Shown here piece after piece: positions 24,501-36,623 of a DNA stretch of 64,000 bases. Position 1 is the stretch's first letter. Every line of letters begins with the position of its first letter. Made by a program: the position numbers and the translations under genes. A model generated the notes under the pieces. That model saw nothing but the letters and a program-made list of their open reading frames with translations, had not been told where the DNA came from and did no database searches. The DNA is from Datisca glomerata (lineage: Eukaryota; Streptophyta; Magnoliopsida; Cucurbitales; Datiscaceae): NCBI GenBank assembly GCA_003255025.1, contig QANY01002375.1:434001-498000 (forward strand). Direction: 5' to 3'.

Positions 24501-27500
24501 GCTAATTGCCATCTGTAGAATTGGATGTCAATGAGCTAGTCGATTGCTGTTGTCCTGGTTTATTGATCTGCATGATGTTTTATATTGCCGTATTTTGTGG
24601 TGGTTGGTGCATTTCGCATAATAAATGTTAACTGGATGTATCTCCTTTGGCTAGGGTAAGGTGCAAACTCAACTGGCTCAGAAGGCTGATGAAAAGGCAA
24701 GCAAGAACATATTCAAAGCTAGGTCAGTTCCTTGCCTAGATGTGCAAAAGGAGAAGTCTTTTATTCCACACTTTCTATGGTTTTTTCAAATGAACTAAGC
24801 TGTGATTAGTTTCTTGCAGAAACAAGGGCATAGAGAACGTCATAACGATTGATTTACATGGTCAACATGTCAAACAAGCAATAAGACTGCTTAAAGTTCA
24901 CCTCCTATTTGGAACATATGTTCCCTGTAAGACTCTGCTGAACTATCTCTCCCCCAACTGGCAGTATTTTTTCCGTATGATTTTTCTTTTTTGATTTGAA
25001 TACTTCTTTCCTGGTTGTCCAGCAATTCAAACTCTCAGGGTTATCACAGGATGTGGTTCACATGGATTAGGGAAATCAAAAGTGAAACAGTCGGTATGAA
25101 TTGTAGTTCCCACCCCTATCTGGATCTATTCATTTTTCCTTCTATGAGTGTTGGTATTTTACGTGTTGAGTTTCAAGCATACCCTTCGGTCTTTCTGGTA
25201 CTTGTTGATTTTTTTACATTGTTCAGAAATGAAATATTGGGTTGGGATGCTTTAAAGAAGAGCTAAATTTAGACTACCTTGTTATCCATTAGGGGTGGTT
25301 TGGTATGGGGGATGTTAGTAAGAGTTCTGGAAAATATAATGTTATTTGAGATGAAAAGAATTGTTTTCTCTATTATTTCAGTGCAGAATATACACATTTA
25401 TATACAAAGCTAGGAAACTATATTAGAGAACTACCTAATTATGATCCCTAAAATAAGGTAATTGACAGCTAGTATTATCCTGAAACATTCTATGACACTC
25501 CCCTCAAGCTGGAATATAGATATTAATCATGCCCAGCTTGTTACAAAGATAATCAACTCGAACCCCATTTAGAGTTTTTGTGAAGATATCCCCTATGCTC
25601 TCTAGTCTTCACATACCCTGGAGAAATCCAACCTTGCTGAAGTTTCTCACGAACAAAGTCACGGTCAATTTCAATGTCATCAGTTCGCTCATGAAATACA
25701 AGATTAGATGTAATATGAAGGGCAGTTTGGTTGTGACACCATAATTTTGCAGGTACTGAAGTTTTAAGACCTATTTCAGTCAAGAGTTGGTATATCCACA
25801 TTATCTCACAGGCAGACTGTGTCATAGCCCTATATTCTGACTTTGCATTGGACCTTGATACAATGCTCTGCTTCTTACTCTTCCATAAAACCAAATTTCC
25901 TCCAATGAAAACACAATAACCTGAAATGGAGCTTCTATCTATTTTGGAACCTGCCTAATCTGCATCTGAAAAACATTCAATATGAGTGTGCCCATAATTT
26001 GCATATAAGATACCACGTCTAGACGCTCCTTTTAAATAACACAAAATCTGTTCTAACGCTGCCCAATGATGAACTGTTGGGGATGACATAAACTGATTAA
26101 CAATACTGACAAAATATGCAATATCTGGACGAGTCATTGTAAGATAATTAAGCTTTCCAACCAATATTCTGTATCGCTCAGGATCTTCCATTAGTTCTCC
26201 ATCTCCCATAAGGTGCAAGTAAGGAGACATTGGAGTACTACAAGGCTTTGCCCCCAATTTTCCTGTCTCAGTTAATAAGTCAAGAACATATTTTCTTTGA
26301 GATAAAAATATACTCTTTTTACTCCTTGTGACTTCAACACCCAAGAAATACTTTAGCATCCCTAAGTCCTTTGTGTTAAACTGAGTATGAAGGAAAGACT
26401 TAAGAGATGAGATTCTTGTAGTATCACTTCCAGTAATTACAATATCATCCATGTACACAACTAAAAGAATGATACCAACTTCTGATTGTTTGTAGAACAC
26501 TGAATCGTCAAATTTGCTCTTCATCATGCCAAACTTTTCAACAGCCTGACTAAATTTCCCAAACTAAGAACGAGGACTCTGTTTCAAACTATACAGAGAT
26601 TTTCGAAGACGACAAACTCGCCCAGACTTTCCCTGAGCAACAAAACCAGGAGGTTGCTCCATATACACCTCCTCATGAAGGTCACCGTGAAGAAAAACAT
26701 TCTTGATGTCTAGTTGATGCAAATGCCAATTATGAGAAGCTGCCAAAGAAATAAACAACCGAACAGATGTCAATTTAGCAACCAGAGAAAAAGTGTCAGA
26801 ATAGTCCACTCCATAGGCCTGAACATATCCCTTAGCGACAAGACGGGCTTTCAATCGAGCAATTTACCCATCTGAATTGACTTTCACTGTCAACACCCAT
26901 TTGCATCCAATAGCCCGTTTCCCTGAAGGTAAATCGACCAAGTTCCGAGTACCATTGTCATCTAAAGCATTCATTTCTTCTAAAGCATTCATTTCTTCTA
27001 TCTGATGCCAACCAGGATGAGAGATGACTTCGTGAACAGTTTTAGGGATAGAGATAGAATCAAGGGATGCAATAAAAGAACAAGAGGAAGATGACAAGCA
27101 GTTATAAGAAACAACAGAAGAAATAGGATAAGTACACTGGCGTTTACCTTTGCATAACGCAATAGGAAGATCATCGCTCGAGATTGGATCTGATAACGAA
27201 GGAGCCGATGCATGACATGAATCAGGAGGTTTACGCCTGGAGTAGACATAATAATAGAAGGCTTGACATGAATTGACTCCGAGACAGGTTCAGAGGATAC
27301 GATGGAATAAACCAACAAATCATCATCCTCCCCCTGATGAGCGGGAAGAGGAGAAGACGGAAAGTAAGAAATGTCTTCTATGAAGGTAACATCAATTGAG
27401 ACAAGATATTTGTTAAAACTGAGACAATAACACCTATAACCTTTCTAAAGACGAGAATAACCAAGGAAGATACACTTCAAAGACTTGGGATCTAACTTAG

Positions 27501-30500
27501 TGACATGCAGACGAACTTCCCGAACAAAACAAGTGCTACCAAATATCGTAGGGTCGACAGGGAACAATGATTTATTGAGAAAAAAGATTTTGTAGAGGAT
27601 CTCACCATGAAGAACAGATGACATATGATTAATGAGAGGAACATTCATTTGAAACAAGAGGGCTCGTGCAGTTTCAAGAAGATGTCTGTTCTTACGTTCT
27701 GCCACTCCATTTTGGGATGGAGTGTCAACACAAGAAGTTTCATGAAGCATGTCATTCTTAACCATGTAAGATTGAAATAAAGCGGACATGTATTCCTTGG
27801 CATTATCTCTCTGCAAAATACGGATTGAAGCATTAAATTGAGTTTTAATCTCAGCACAAAATGCACAAAAAGTAGAAAACAACTCAGAACGACTTTTCAT
27901 TAAATATAACCAAGTTACACGAGAATAATCATCTACAAAGGTAACATAATACTTAAATCCAAGTTTAGACAAAATAGGACAAGGACCCCAAACATCAGAA
28001 TGAACCAACTCAAAAGGAATACTAACACGTTTATTGACTCTTGGACTTGAACTAAGACGATGATGTTTTGCAAACTGACACGACTCACAATCTAATGAAG
28101 ACACCTTACTAAACTATGGACGAAGTTTCTTAAGTAAATGGAGAGATGGATGACCCAACCTACAATGCGCCTCGAAAGGAGAAATGACACGAGTGCGAGA
28201 GACAAATTTTGGTATTAGTGTGTTAAGAATGTAGAGGCCTCCAAACTCATGTCCTTTACCACTAATTTTCTTCGTCATAAGATCCTGAAATAAGCAATGA
28301 TTAGGAAAAAGTGAGATGCAACAGTTAAGATTGCAAGTGAGTTGGCTTACAGAGATCAAATTAAAAGATAAATTATGTAGATGTAAGACTGATGACAGAG
28401 GAAGTTGAGGGGTAGGGGTAATCGTGCCAGACCCACGAACACAAGATGGTGACCCATCAGCCAAAGTAACTGTAGAGGTGGAAGTGTGTGACTGAAAAGT
28501 AGAGAAGAGACCAGAATTACCTGTCATATGATTTGTGACACCAGAATCAATGACCTATTTAGAGGATGAGGAAAGAAGACACGTATTTGGTTAACCTGAA
28601 TCAACAATAGCAGTGACAGCGAGAGATGAATGCTTTAGTGATTCTTGATAATGTGAGAACTTGTCAAATTAACTGGTAGAAATAAGGACCAATTTCTCAG
28701 GGGCGTCATTAGTGAACGCAATATGTGCCGAGTGAGGTTTCTGATTTTTGAACTGAAGTTTTCTACACTCAAACTTTTTATGTCCTAGCTTATGACAGTA
28801 TCGACATACAATGCCACCAGATTCCTGTCTTCGAGTTTCAAACCCGTGTGAGCCACCTCCTTTGTTTCCACTTTGTTTCCTATGCGCATAATTATTATTT
28901 CGACATACCAAAACACCACTAAGTTGAACCAAATGGGTACCTTTTGTACGGAGTACTCGACTAAATACGTCTTGTAAAGAGGAGATCTGAGAACCAGAAA
29001 GAATTTGAGACTTAGCAGTCTCAAAGTCAGAGGGAAGGCCAGCCAAGAAACTCATGATGGTCATTTGCTCTCGTTGGTGTTGCTGAACCTTCACATCAGG
29101 ACTAAAAGGAAGCAACATATTAAGCTCCTCATACGTCTTCTTAAACTCCATAAAATAATTCGTAAGAGATTGATCTTGTTTTTCCACACGATAAAACGCT
29201 TTGCAAACCTCATAAATGCGAGTGAGGTTCCCTTTTCCAAAGTACAAGAATTCCAAGTAATCCATCAGTTCTTTAATAAATTCACAATGATTAATCGAGC
29301 CAATTATCTCACTATCAATGAATTCCCAATCTGCAAGAACAAGCGAGCGTCCTCTCTGAGCCATGTCTTCCTCGAATCACCTTGAGGGGGATCATCAGTC
29401 AAATGGGTATCTTTTTCAATACTCCGTAGATACAGTCGAACGGTCTTACTCCAATCCAAATTATTCGAACCCATTAGCTTATGGTCCGTGATTTTAGACA
29501 TTATAGGTACCACATCCGTCGTGATAGAAGGTTTATTCTCAGCCATAACACCAAATATGCAGAAACAGAAGAAAAGACCAGTAAAAAAGGAACCAACAAG
29601 GCCGCAGCAGCAAAAAAAAATAGGGCTGAAATGTAAGAAACCCGAAAATAGAAGAACCCAAACCTCTACGAACACAAGGTAGCAGGTGAAGCAGGGAAAC
29701 GCCGACGAATCATACGAAAGTTGTCGGAGACAATCTCAGGCGTCACGCCCCTCCATGTGCTGGCGCGTGGGAGAGTGGTAGAAATTCGCGGTGGCGTGTG
29801 AGACTCATGCGTAGGGCTTTCGGGCATCGGACTTCGGGCTTGTGGTTGTCGGCGACTGCTTCCTTTCTGGATGGGCGGTGAGAACAAAGAGCCACTCCAA
29901 AAGGGTTGTCCAAGGTGGAACCCTAAAAAAAACGCTAAACCCTACTTTTAAATGAAAAAGAGAACCTCGATTTGCACGCCTATGGCTCTGATGCCATGTT
30001 ATTTGAGATAAAAAGAAATGTTTTCTCTATTATCTCAGTGAAAGAATATACACATATATACAAAGCTAGGAAACTATCTTAGGAAACTACCTAATTAGAA
30101 TCTCTATAATTAAGCTAATTACTATACAATTAGGATCTCTAAAATAAGATAATTGACAACTAGTATCATCCTGTAACATATAGAAACCCTTGTTTGGTTG
30201 GAGAGAAATTATGTTTCTGCTTGTGAATCGGCATTAAATTAGATTGACAACATTGTTTGTAATTTTTTGCTCGAATGAAGAATACGTAACAAATTCTCCA
30301 CCTTTATGGCTTACAACTGTTCATTTTCGACCCTTAACGCGACCCTTGGATTTCGCTTCCTCTTTAGTGGAAACCATTAACCGAATTGAATTTGTTACTT
30401 ACTATAAATCTTTACGTTTCTTATCCACAGGTGACCAAACTTTTGGAAAAGGAGGGTGTTGAATGGACTGAAGAGAATCGAGGAACATTGTTGATTAAGC

Positions 30501-30553
30501 TTGGTGAACCGAGAGAGTTCAACTTTCTTGATGATGACAGCGACACTGAATAG
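18510..30553 (+). CDS. SMR (small MutS-related) domain protein with CUE-like and DUF1771 regions
   Basis: I read eleven coding exons: 18510-19065, 19757-19782, 20222-20344, 21139-21224, 22994-23226, 23915-23991, 24072-24128, 24655-24722, 24820-24926, 25023-25093 and 30431-30553. All have GT..AG introns and kept phase, totalling 508 residues, close to plant At5g58720-type proteins. A Lys-rich start ([10 protein letters not shown]) and a Ser-rich low-complexity region precede a CUE-like helix (about 170-205, [20 protein letters not shown]). A DUF1771 region spans about 343-410 ([20 protein letters not shown]). The SMR domain covers about 415-495, with [15 protein letters not shown] and [12 protein letters not shown], ending [16 protein letters not shown] domains are known as nucleic-acid-binding or nicking modules; the substrate here is unknown. 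The LDLHG-type and TGxGxHS/G-type motifs are both kept. The last intron (5.3 kb) holds copia D. No break in the gene is seen. Confidence 0.92.
19519..19592 (+). pseudogene. Relic resembling plastid tRNA-Ile(CAU), inside SMR intron 1
   Basis: The stretch atgactgaatggttaaagcg followed by tgcaactcataatcggtgaa closely resembles the D-arm and anticodon arm of plastid trnI-CAU, with anticodon cat at 19552-19554. The T-arm half is disrupted and the acceptor ends do not pair, so it is not a working tRNA gene. It is probably a plastid DNA fragment inserted in the nucleus. Assignment rests on recall of the plastid gene. Confidence 0.5.
21225..22993 (+). other. Intron 4 of the SMR gene, 1.77 kb
   Basis: The longest intron without an obvious retroelement. 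Around 21330-21700 and 22200-22400 it contains less AT-rich blocks with short open frames that do not fit the gene's phase. They may be an old inserted element, but no inverted ends or protein similarity were recognised. Confidence 0.4.
25340..25487 (-). repeat. 3' LTR of copia D
   Basis: 148 bp from tgttatttgagat to cctgaaaca. It lacks a segment of about 34 bp present in the other LTR. Confidence 0.92.
25553..28610 (-). pseudogene. Copia D pol remnant (protease, integrase, RT, RNase H)
   Basis: Protease reads [13 protein letters not shown], just after an in-frame stop where a Trp codon is expected. Pre-integrase includes [11 protein letters not shown] and [10 protein letters not shown], followed by an integrase core ([50 protein letters not shown]). 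RT includes [20 protein letters not shown] and an intact catalytic YMDD ([13 protein letters not shown], about 26444-26455). RNase H has [10 protein letters not shown], but the CDNQ-type block reads CHNQ, losing an Asp. Stops and frame changes occur near 28107, 27440, 26858, 26560 and 25950. An in-frame 18-bp duplication lies at 26962-26997. The coding potential is far better kept than in elements A-C. Confidence 0.9.
26962..26997 (-). repeat. 18-bp duplication in copia D pol
   Basis: taaagcattcatttcttc occurs twice head to tail, giving EEMNAL twice in the protein upstream of the RT domain. Confidence 0.95.
28669..29549 (-). pseudogene. Copia D gag remnant
   Basis: It starts [19 protein letters not shown] at 29549 and continues through [13 protein letters not shown] and [14 protein letters not shown] frame change near 29330 leads to a long open piece (29364-28669) with [20 protein letters not shown] and [20 protein letters not shown]. 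The zinc knuckle is [14 protein letters not shown] (CX2CX4HX4C). The protein would be the nucleocapsid of the element; one frameshift separates its two halves. Confidence 0.88.
29983..29995 (-). promoter_or_regulatory. Primer-binding site of copia D
   Basis: ggctctgatgcca on + is tggcatcagagcc on -, one change from the tRNA-Met site, directly next to the 5' LTR. Confidence 0.88.
29997..30178 (-). repeat. 5' LTR of copia D
   Basis: 182 bp. Compared with the 3' LTR it carries an extra segment of about 34 bp around 30110-30145 that partly duplicates neighbouring sequence (taattagaatctct and acaattaggatctct). Confidence 0.9.
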
Positions 30554-32281
30554 TTCATTCTTCAAAGCGGTTGCATATATCGGTTAGTTCCTGCTTCCTG
30601 GTAAATATATTGGGGATCAAATCACGGATTAGATGGCGATCTACTTGGGTTATGTATAAATTAATTTCAGTAAAATCAGATACTGATTATTCGTAGGGAG
30701 TCACGATGGTGTTCACAGAGGTAGGTGTCTGATGTTCATACAGACATTAACTTGTAGAGTTTGGCCTTACATAGGTGAGGGTGAGACTGAGTCAGTCACT
30801 AACCTTCTAAATGGGCTAATTGCTCGAAGTTGTTTGTCTTAGTGTATATGTGTTATCAAATTTATGGGGAAAAATCGTGTATTTTAAAGCTTTACTTCTT
30901 GATAGTGCTGTGATACTGACGATTGATTTAAAAAACTCCTAAGATACACAAATACGCATATTTATTTCAGAATTTCATTAGAGCCATACTTGTACTAGAA
31001 GATTGGAATTTATTTGTTTGATGTTTTAAGCTTTTTTTTTGTTAAACTTGATTGTGGGTTTGACAACATGAGTTAGTACATATGACTAAGTCGTCGTCCT
31101 ACTCGTATTCAATAGATTGTGGTTTGAGACATGTTACATGATTTTCTTTGCCTTGGATTTTGTTTTTTGTTTTCTGGTTCAGAATTTTGAGCGTCAAAGT
31201 ATCACATATAACACCTTGAAGATGCTCAAACCCTTACCAAGGACGGTATGCTCTCCAAAAGTCTCATGTTCGAGTTGGTCTTTGACCACTAGAGGTTTAC
31301 CAGGTCGTTAACTTCATTAACTTCATAGCCTTTGAGAATAAGTGGGCTTTTGCCCTACTATCTGCGTTATAAGAAAAAATATTAAAATTGTAGTAGATGA
31401 CTCTCTTCAATAAATAATTAATAATTAGTAAAAATGACTCTTAGTTTATATGGATGCAAAAATGATTTTATTTAGGTTTAAATTTTTTTTTAATTATATT
31501 AAACTTACTATTTTATCCTTAGTAATTATTACAAAAAAAAACCTCAATAGGTTTCCCTCCGAAAAAAAAACCCCCAAAAAAAAACCCCAATATTTTATCC
31601 TACTGGGTGTGATGAGTCATTACAGGTTTGAAATCTTCTGTTATTGTAGTTAAGAGTTGTGATGAGATGGAATCAACCTATTTAGATTTTATGAGATCCC
31701 AATTTAAGAAAAGGATTTTCTTAACTATTCCTATGGTGCTCGAGCCAGTGTTCTCGAGGAAAAATGGGATTAATGGCTGAGTCAATTTTCTTCAAAGTCA
31801 GTCATCTTCTGTTCATTTGGGAGTGAAACGTTTTTTAGTGATGATCAGATTGACAATTAGATTCGACCAAACCAATAATATCTTAGAGAAAAGTTTCATC
31901 ACCAAGATGCTTAGCACTTGGGGGATTTACTGTCCTTTTTACGTTTCTTAATGGTTCACCATTTGGCCTTTTAGCACGGGTCAAATATGTGTGGTTAAAA
32001 ATGTATTTATAAGTTGTAAAAATGCTATTAACCTAGGTCTGTAAATGCAACATACTTTAGTTGTGTTAGTTCTAGCATTAATAATCTTGTATCCATTTTT
32101 ATGAAAATGGAAAATTTATTTATTATACCGTCATGTTGATATTGAGTAAAAAATAATATTTACAGACTTACTTCATTTGTTACAGCCTAGGTAAAAATTA
32201 TTCCCCCGTCTAAATTTCTAGCAACGTTAACCTGCACTCATCGGTTTTAAAGGGATCAACAATACTCATACTGCAATGTTG
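30554..32281. other. 3' flank of the SMR gene and intergenic DNA
   Basis: Probably the SMR 3' UTR to about 30900, then AT-rich DNA without a supported gene. At 31530-31600 there are runs of A and C (about nine A, five C, nine A, four C). No RNA gene was recognised. Confidence 0.4.
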
Positions 32282-32429
32282 CAAATAACAATTATTCATT
32301 TTTAAAATATGTTAATTAGTGTAAAGATATTATTAACATGTTAACTATATGTTTACAAATAACAATTATTCATTTTTAAAATATGTTAATCAGTGTAAAG
32401 ATATTATTAACATGTTAACCATATGTTTA
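32282..32429. repeat. 74-bp tandem duplication
   Basis: Copies 32282-32355 and 32356-32429 differ at only two positions (attag/atcag and aacta/aacca). Each begins caaataacaattattcattt. Confidence 0.96.
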
Positions 32430-32840
32430 CTGGGCAATATCCAAGTAGTTAACCAACTTTAGTTTCCCAAATAAACTTCCAATTAACACTTTAGTTTCCC
32501 AAATCCAAGAAAGCATCAAGAACATCGAGTAAAACAAACATGATTCAAATACCCAGAAAATAGTGGCCAAGACAAACAAATTGAATTTCCAAGAATTGAT
32601 AGTAACTTGGGATGAAAAATAACCAAGTATTCCTGAAGCTTTTTCTCGATTGGCTAAAATATTGGGTTTTATATATGTGATTGGAGGATGATGATGGTAA
32701 TAAACATGATCTGGGTCGTCTTGTCGGATTCGACGAATGGTATGCACGCTGTAAAGAATTATGAAGACTATGAAGGAAAGGAGAACAAGGGTTAAGAAAT
32801 GAAAACAAAGAGGTTATTGATAGATTCAGCAAAGGTAACT

Positions 32841-34747
32841 CTATATTGATTAATGAGCCTATGATCTTGTATACATACGAGAGGATTAAGATCATAGATA
32901 ATGAATAAAATAGTCCGCAACATATTAAAATATGAAATCTTTAATGAATGATTGATAGTACGGTTCGTTAAACATTTTGAATGCATGTGATATAGATTCG
33001 GAATTGTGATGTGAATATATATCTTAATGAATAGTGATGTGAATATATATCTTTAATGATCGATGTGAATTAATATATTTATTAACTTATCGTTTATCAT
33101 AAAGATTTAATACACATTAATTTGATGATCATATGTAGATCAGTCTAATTCTTGAGTAGTCATGAACTCATATACATGTCTACTAAATCTTTTGATTCAC
33201 CCTAAGCTTTGTTTGTGAAACAAACTAGTGACTTTTATTTTAGAGATTTAGTGATATGGATGACTGAGAGCATGATTTTATAAGATTTGGAAACCATGTT
33301 TTCCTAATAGATCGTATATTGTTTTCCTTAAGTGTTGATTCTGAAACTGAATGGTTACTGAGCTCAAATTTATAATATGATTATAAATTGGTCATTCACT
33401 AGTGAATTAATAGTACTTAAGGATCAAGATTTAATTAAAAGTGTAAAATGATAATTTTGACTAGCTCTAATTTACGAACCAATAATTAGAGATAGAACTA
33501 TATGAAGTGATTATATCAATAGACTACACGAGAAGACTCTGTAAATACATTCTAAAATCTTTAAGAGTGCATTTTCATATTTATAATGGAATAAATAAGT
33601 GAGATTATTTAATTAAAGAGTTTAATTAATAATCTAATTTATTGGAGCTTAAGATTATGGGTTCATGGGCCCCAAGTCACTTCTATACTACACAATCTAG
33701 GATGAGAATATTTCAAGATATAATTATGAGATAATTATGTATAATTAATTAATTATATTATTTAATGTAATTTTTGGAAATTACTACTAAATAATTATAT
33801 CGATTAATTTTGCCTTGATCGATAAGTGAGACAACATATCTGATTTGTGAAATTAGATAATGTTAAATTATTATAAGATAATAATTTAAAATTTGAATAA
33901 ACTAAATCAGTTATTTGTGAACTAATAGATTAGCTAGTTTATTCGGATGGTCCGATAAGTTAATTTTGAATTAACTGACATTTAGATATTTATCTGATTA
34001 AAATAAATAATAAATTTAGAAAAATTACTACGTGACATATTGGACTGCTACATGTCAATCATTGATTTTGAATCAGAGATTGACATGGGCTACTGTAGTG
34101 CCACGTGACACTGCAGTGTTACTCAATTTCAACGGGTCCCACTGCAATGACACATTTATAATTAATTTATTATTTTATGTATATCTCTGAAAATCTGATG
34201 ATCTTTGACCTAGAATATATATATATTATTCTATTGAGCTCACAACTCTTCAACTACAACAAGGTGAAACTCTCTGTGATTAAAGGTTAATCAAAGCTCT
34301 GTGAGTTCAATTATTACTTTCTCTCAGAGTTTAATCTCATAAAATAGTTCTTCTCTAAAATTTCTAGATCTCATGTGTTGAGTACATCTAGAGATAAAAA
34401 AATATCTTTGATTTATTCTACGTGCCCACACATGTCTTAGGGTGTTTGAGGATTGACTTAAAAGATCTTAGTGTAGATCTCATAGTCCGTTGTTCGTGAG
34501 ATTATAAGTTCATTGTTTACAAGGACGCTTGATAAGACTACAATAGGTATATATCTTATCTTTATATGTCTTAGATTTAATTTACAAATATATAATGGAC
34601 CCGATGAGAAAAATAGTTTTTCAATAAAAAGTTTTTATTTTGGAAACTGTGGCGTTGCAATTGTTTTTTATTTCTAATCGATAAAGTTCGTTTAATAAAT
34701 TTTTAAAACCACCATGCCTCCGCCGCACGCCGTCGCCGATTCCTACA
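32841..34747 (+). repeat. 5' LTR of copia C, 5'-truncated
   Basis: Homology to the solo LTR begins near ctatattgattaatgagcc and runs to the end, gattcctaca. The 3' end is GC-rich (ctccgccgcacgccgtcg), as in the solo LTR. Beyond the left border the sequence is unrelated. Confidence 0.85.
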
Positions 34748-34749
34748 AT

Positions 34750-34762
34750 TGGTATCACAACG
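34750..34762 (+). promoter_or_regulatory. Primer-binding site of copia C
   Basis: tggtatcacaacg, 2 bp from the LTR end. The first eight bases match the tRNA-Met site; the rest has drifted. Confidence 0.78.
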
Positions 34763-34999
34763 ATCTTTATATATGTATATCTAAAATAATGTGTGGGCTT
34801 CTTGCATTATTCATTACATATGTTGATATGTATGAATCAATGAATGACTATATTTTTTGAATGCATGCATGATGATGAATCGTTAATTGTATGGTGACTT
34901 TTGAGTTAGGTTTTGTTCTTTATTTTTCTTTAGATCTTGTGTAGTCGATTGGGGCGTAAAATTTTTTGTAATGTTGTTTTGAATATCATGACGTAATTA

Positions 35000-35330
35000 T
35001 TTTGATTGTGAGAGAAGACAAAGAACGCCCGAGACGGATGCGGAGAAGAGAAGGAGTGGAACTCCTTGGAGGAGTTCCGTTGTTGGCGACGACTCCGACG
35101 ACAGAGCTGGAAGGGTCACCGGCAGTTACGCCAGAAGCGTCGCTGACAGTGGCACCGACGGTTGGACAACAGGCGGAGGTAAGGCGTCGGCGACAATGGG
35201 AGTGTCCCACTACCACCGTCGACCACAATTGTTGTGACTATCAAGGATGTTTCGCAGAAACCCTGATACCGTGTTGCACTATTTCTGTGATGCTTCACGA
35301 AAATCTTATCCTATCTTTTATTTTTTAATT
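35000..35330 (+). other. GC-rich island in the leader of copia C
   Basis: About 250 bp (35010-35265) of strongly GC-rich sequence lies in an otherwise AT-rich leader. Frames are open on both strands here; the + frame (35002-35328, about 108 codons, starting at TTG-like or downstream ATG codons) has Arg-rich and Thr/Ala/Val-rich stretches. I recognise no protein. It may be an element-specific leader segment or a captured host fragment. It is not needed for copia replication as known. Confidence 0.5.
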
Positions 35331-36623
35331 TTAAAATTAATGTAATTTTAAAAAGATAGTTATCCATTTTTTTAAAATTAAAATTAATTAATTGATTGAG
35401 TTTGACTTAAGTTTGATAAGTCATTAACTTATATTTTAACTAAAAAAATTTAATTAATTTAAAAATGATAATTAATGAGATTATTTAATTAGAAAAAATA
35501 GTTTATCCTAATTAAAAAGCGTTTTGATCAAAGCATGAAGATTTTGAAGATGAACCTCGGGTGGAGAAGGAACTATTTTGGAAATATCTATTCTAGAAGT
35601 CAAATTTATAATTATTTCTATTTCTCAAAGTTTTTAATTTAGAAATACTCAATAGTCACTCAGTTCATCATTTATTTATTTATTATATTTATTTAAATAA
35701 AATTATTTATTTGATTGATAATATGACCATGCATTAATGGATTACATGCCATACATGAAAACTCGCACATTTTTATTTAATCATGCATCCCATTAGTACA
35801 AACATGATTAATTATGACTTTCCTAATTTATCTATATGAATTACTTTGCGAAATCAATTGTATATAAACTGCTAAGTTTTAATTAGTTAAACTTGGTAAT
35901 CACAACCACTCTAAATGCATTAATAACCTTTAGGATAACCGACTTTATTAAAAGCTTTTTATTAAAGTTGAATGAATATAATTAATTAGTTATTCTAAAT
36001 TCACCTAATTTTGATTTCGGCTCTTTAGACGGTTAAATGAACTTAGATGAATTAGATTTGATTAATAATTAATTTTACATTCATAGGATTATTTTAACTA
36101 ATAATTAATTTAGAATTGATTGATTAGTTAAATAGAAACACATTAATTATAAAATCGTGAGTGAGAGAAGGTTGACATGTCAATGTAACCTATGGTCTCC
36201 ATTATTAGTACAACACCATGAGATACAGAGAGGGCCTCGAGATGTCTTTGTTTTCATCTCCCTAAAAAAGGTTTCGAACTGTAACAATATCAAGGTTGAA
36301 CTTCTTAAGAAGATAGGACTAAATGATGTAGTTTAAACTTGACCGGCCCTAAAATGGCATATTCTAAATCAAGTCATGGAATCTGAAATAATGGGCTACA
36401 CTCACAAATTCACAATTAAGTTTTGAGTTTTAATATATAAGGATGAAAATATCTCATAGACAGTATAAAATTAATTTGACCGATCATAAGGCGGCACATT
36501 AATTGTAGATTGCCTTATCGTAGATTAGTAATTGTTAAATTTATGTGTTTGATATGTTGTGTTCACGAATCACATTTACTTTTCAAATTTCTTGATATTT
36601 GTTTCAATTATATTGAATGATGT

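Larger units (their letters stand above)
25340..30178 (-). mobile_element. Full-length Ty1/copia element D, antisense in the last SMR intron
   Basis: 4839 bp with short LTRs (25340-25487 and 29997-30178). The flanks tataa and tatag are a 5-bp target duplication with one change. On the minus strand, the order from 30178 is LTR, primer site (tggcatcagagcc), gag, zinc knuckle, protease, integrase, RT, RNase H, purine tract (gcttgaggggagtgt) and LTR. The LTRs differ at roughly one position in twelve by eye, so the insertion is not recent. It is the least damaged element in the window, but has several stops and frameshifts. Confidence 0.96.

Noticed and set aside
32427..32850. Minus-strand frame with a hydrophobic segment followed by HTIRRIRQDDPDHVYYHHHP
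   Set aside because: No ATG, frames overlap the 74-bp duplication region at one end and the copia C border at the other, and no family recognised. It could be a gene cut by the element but is not supportable.
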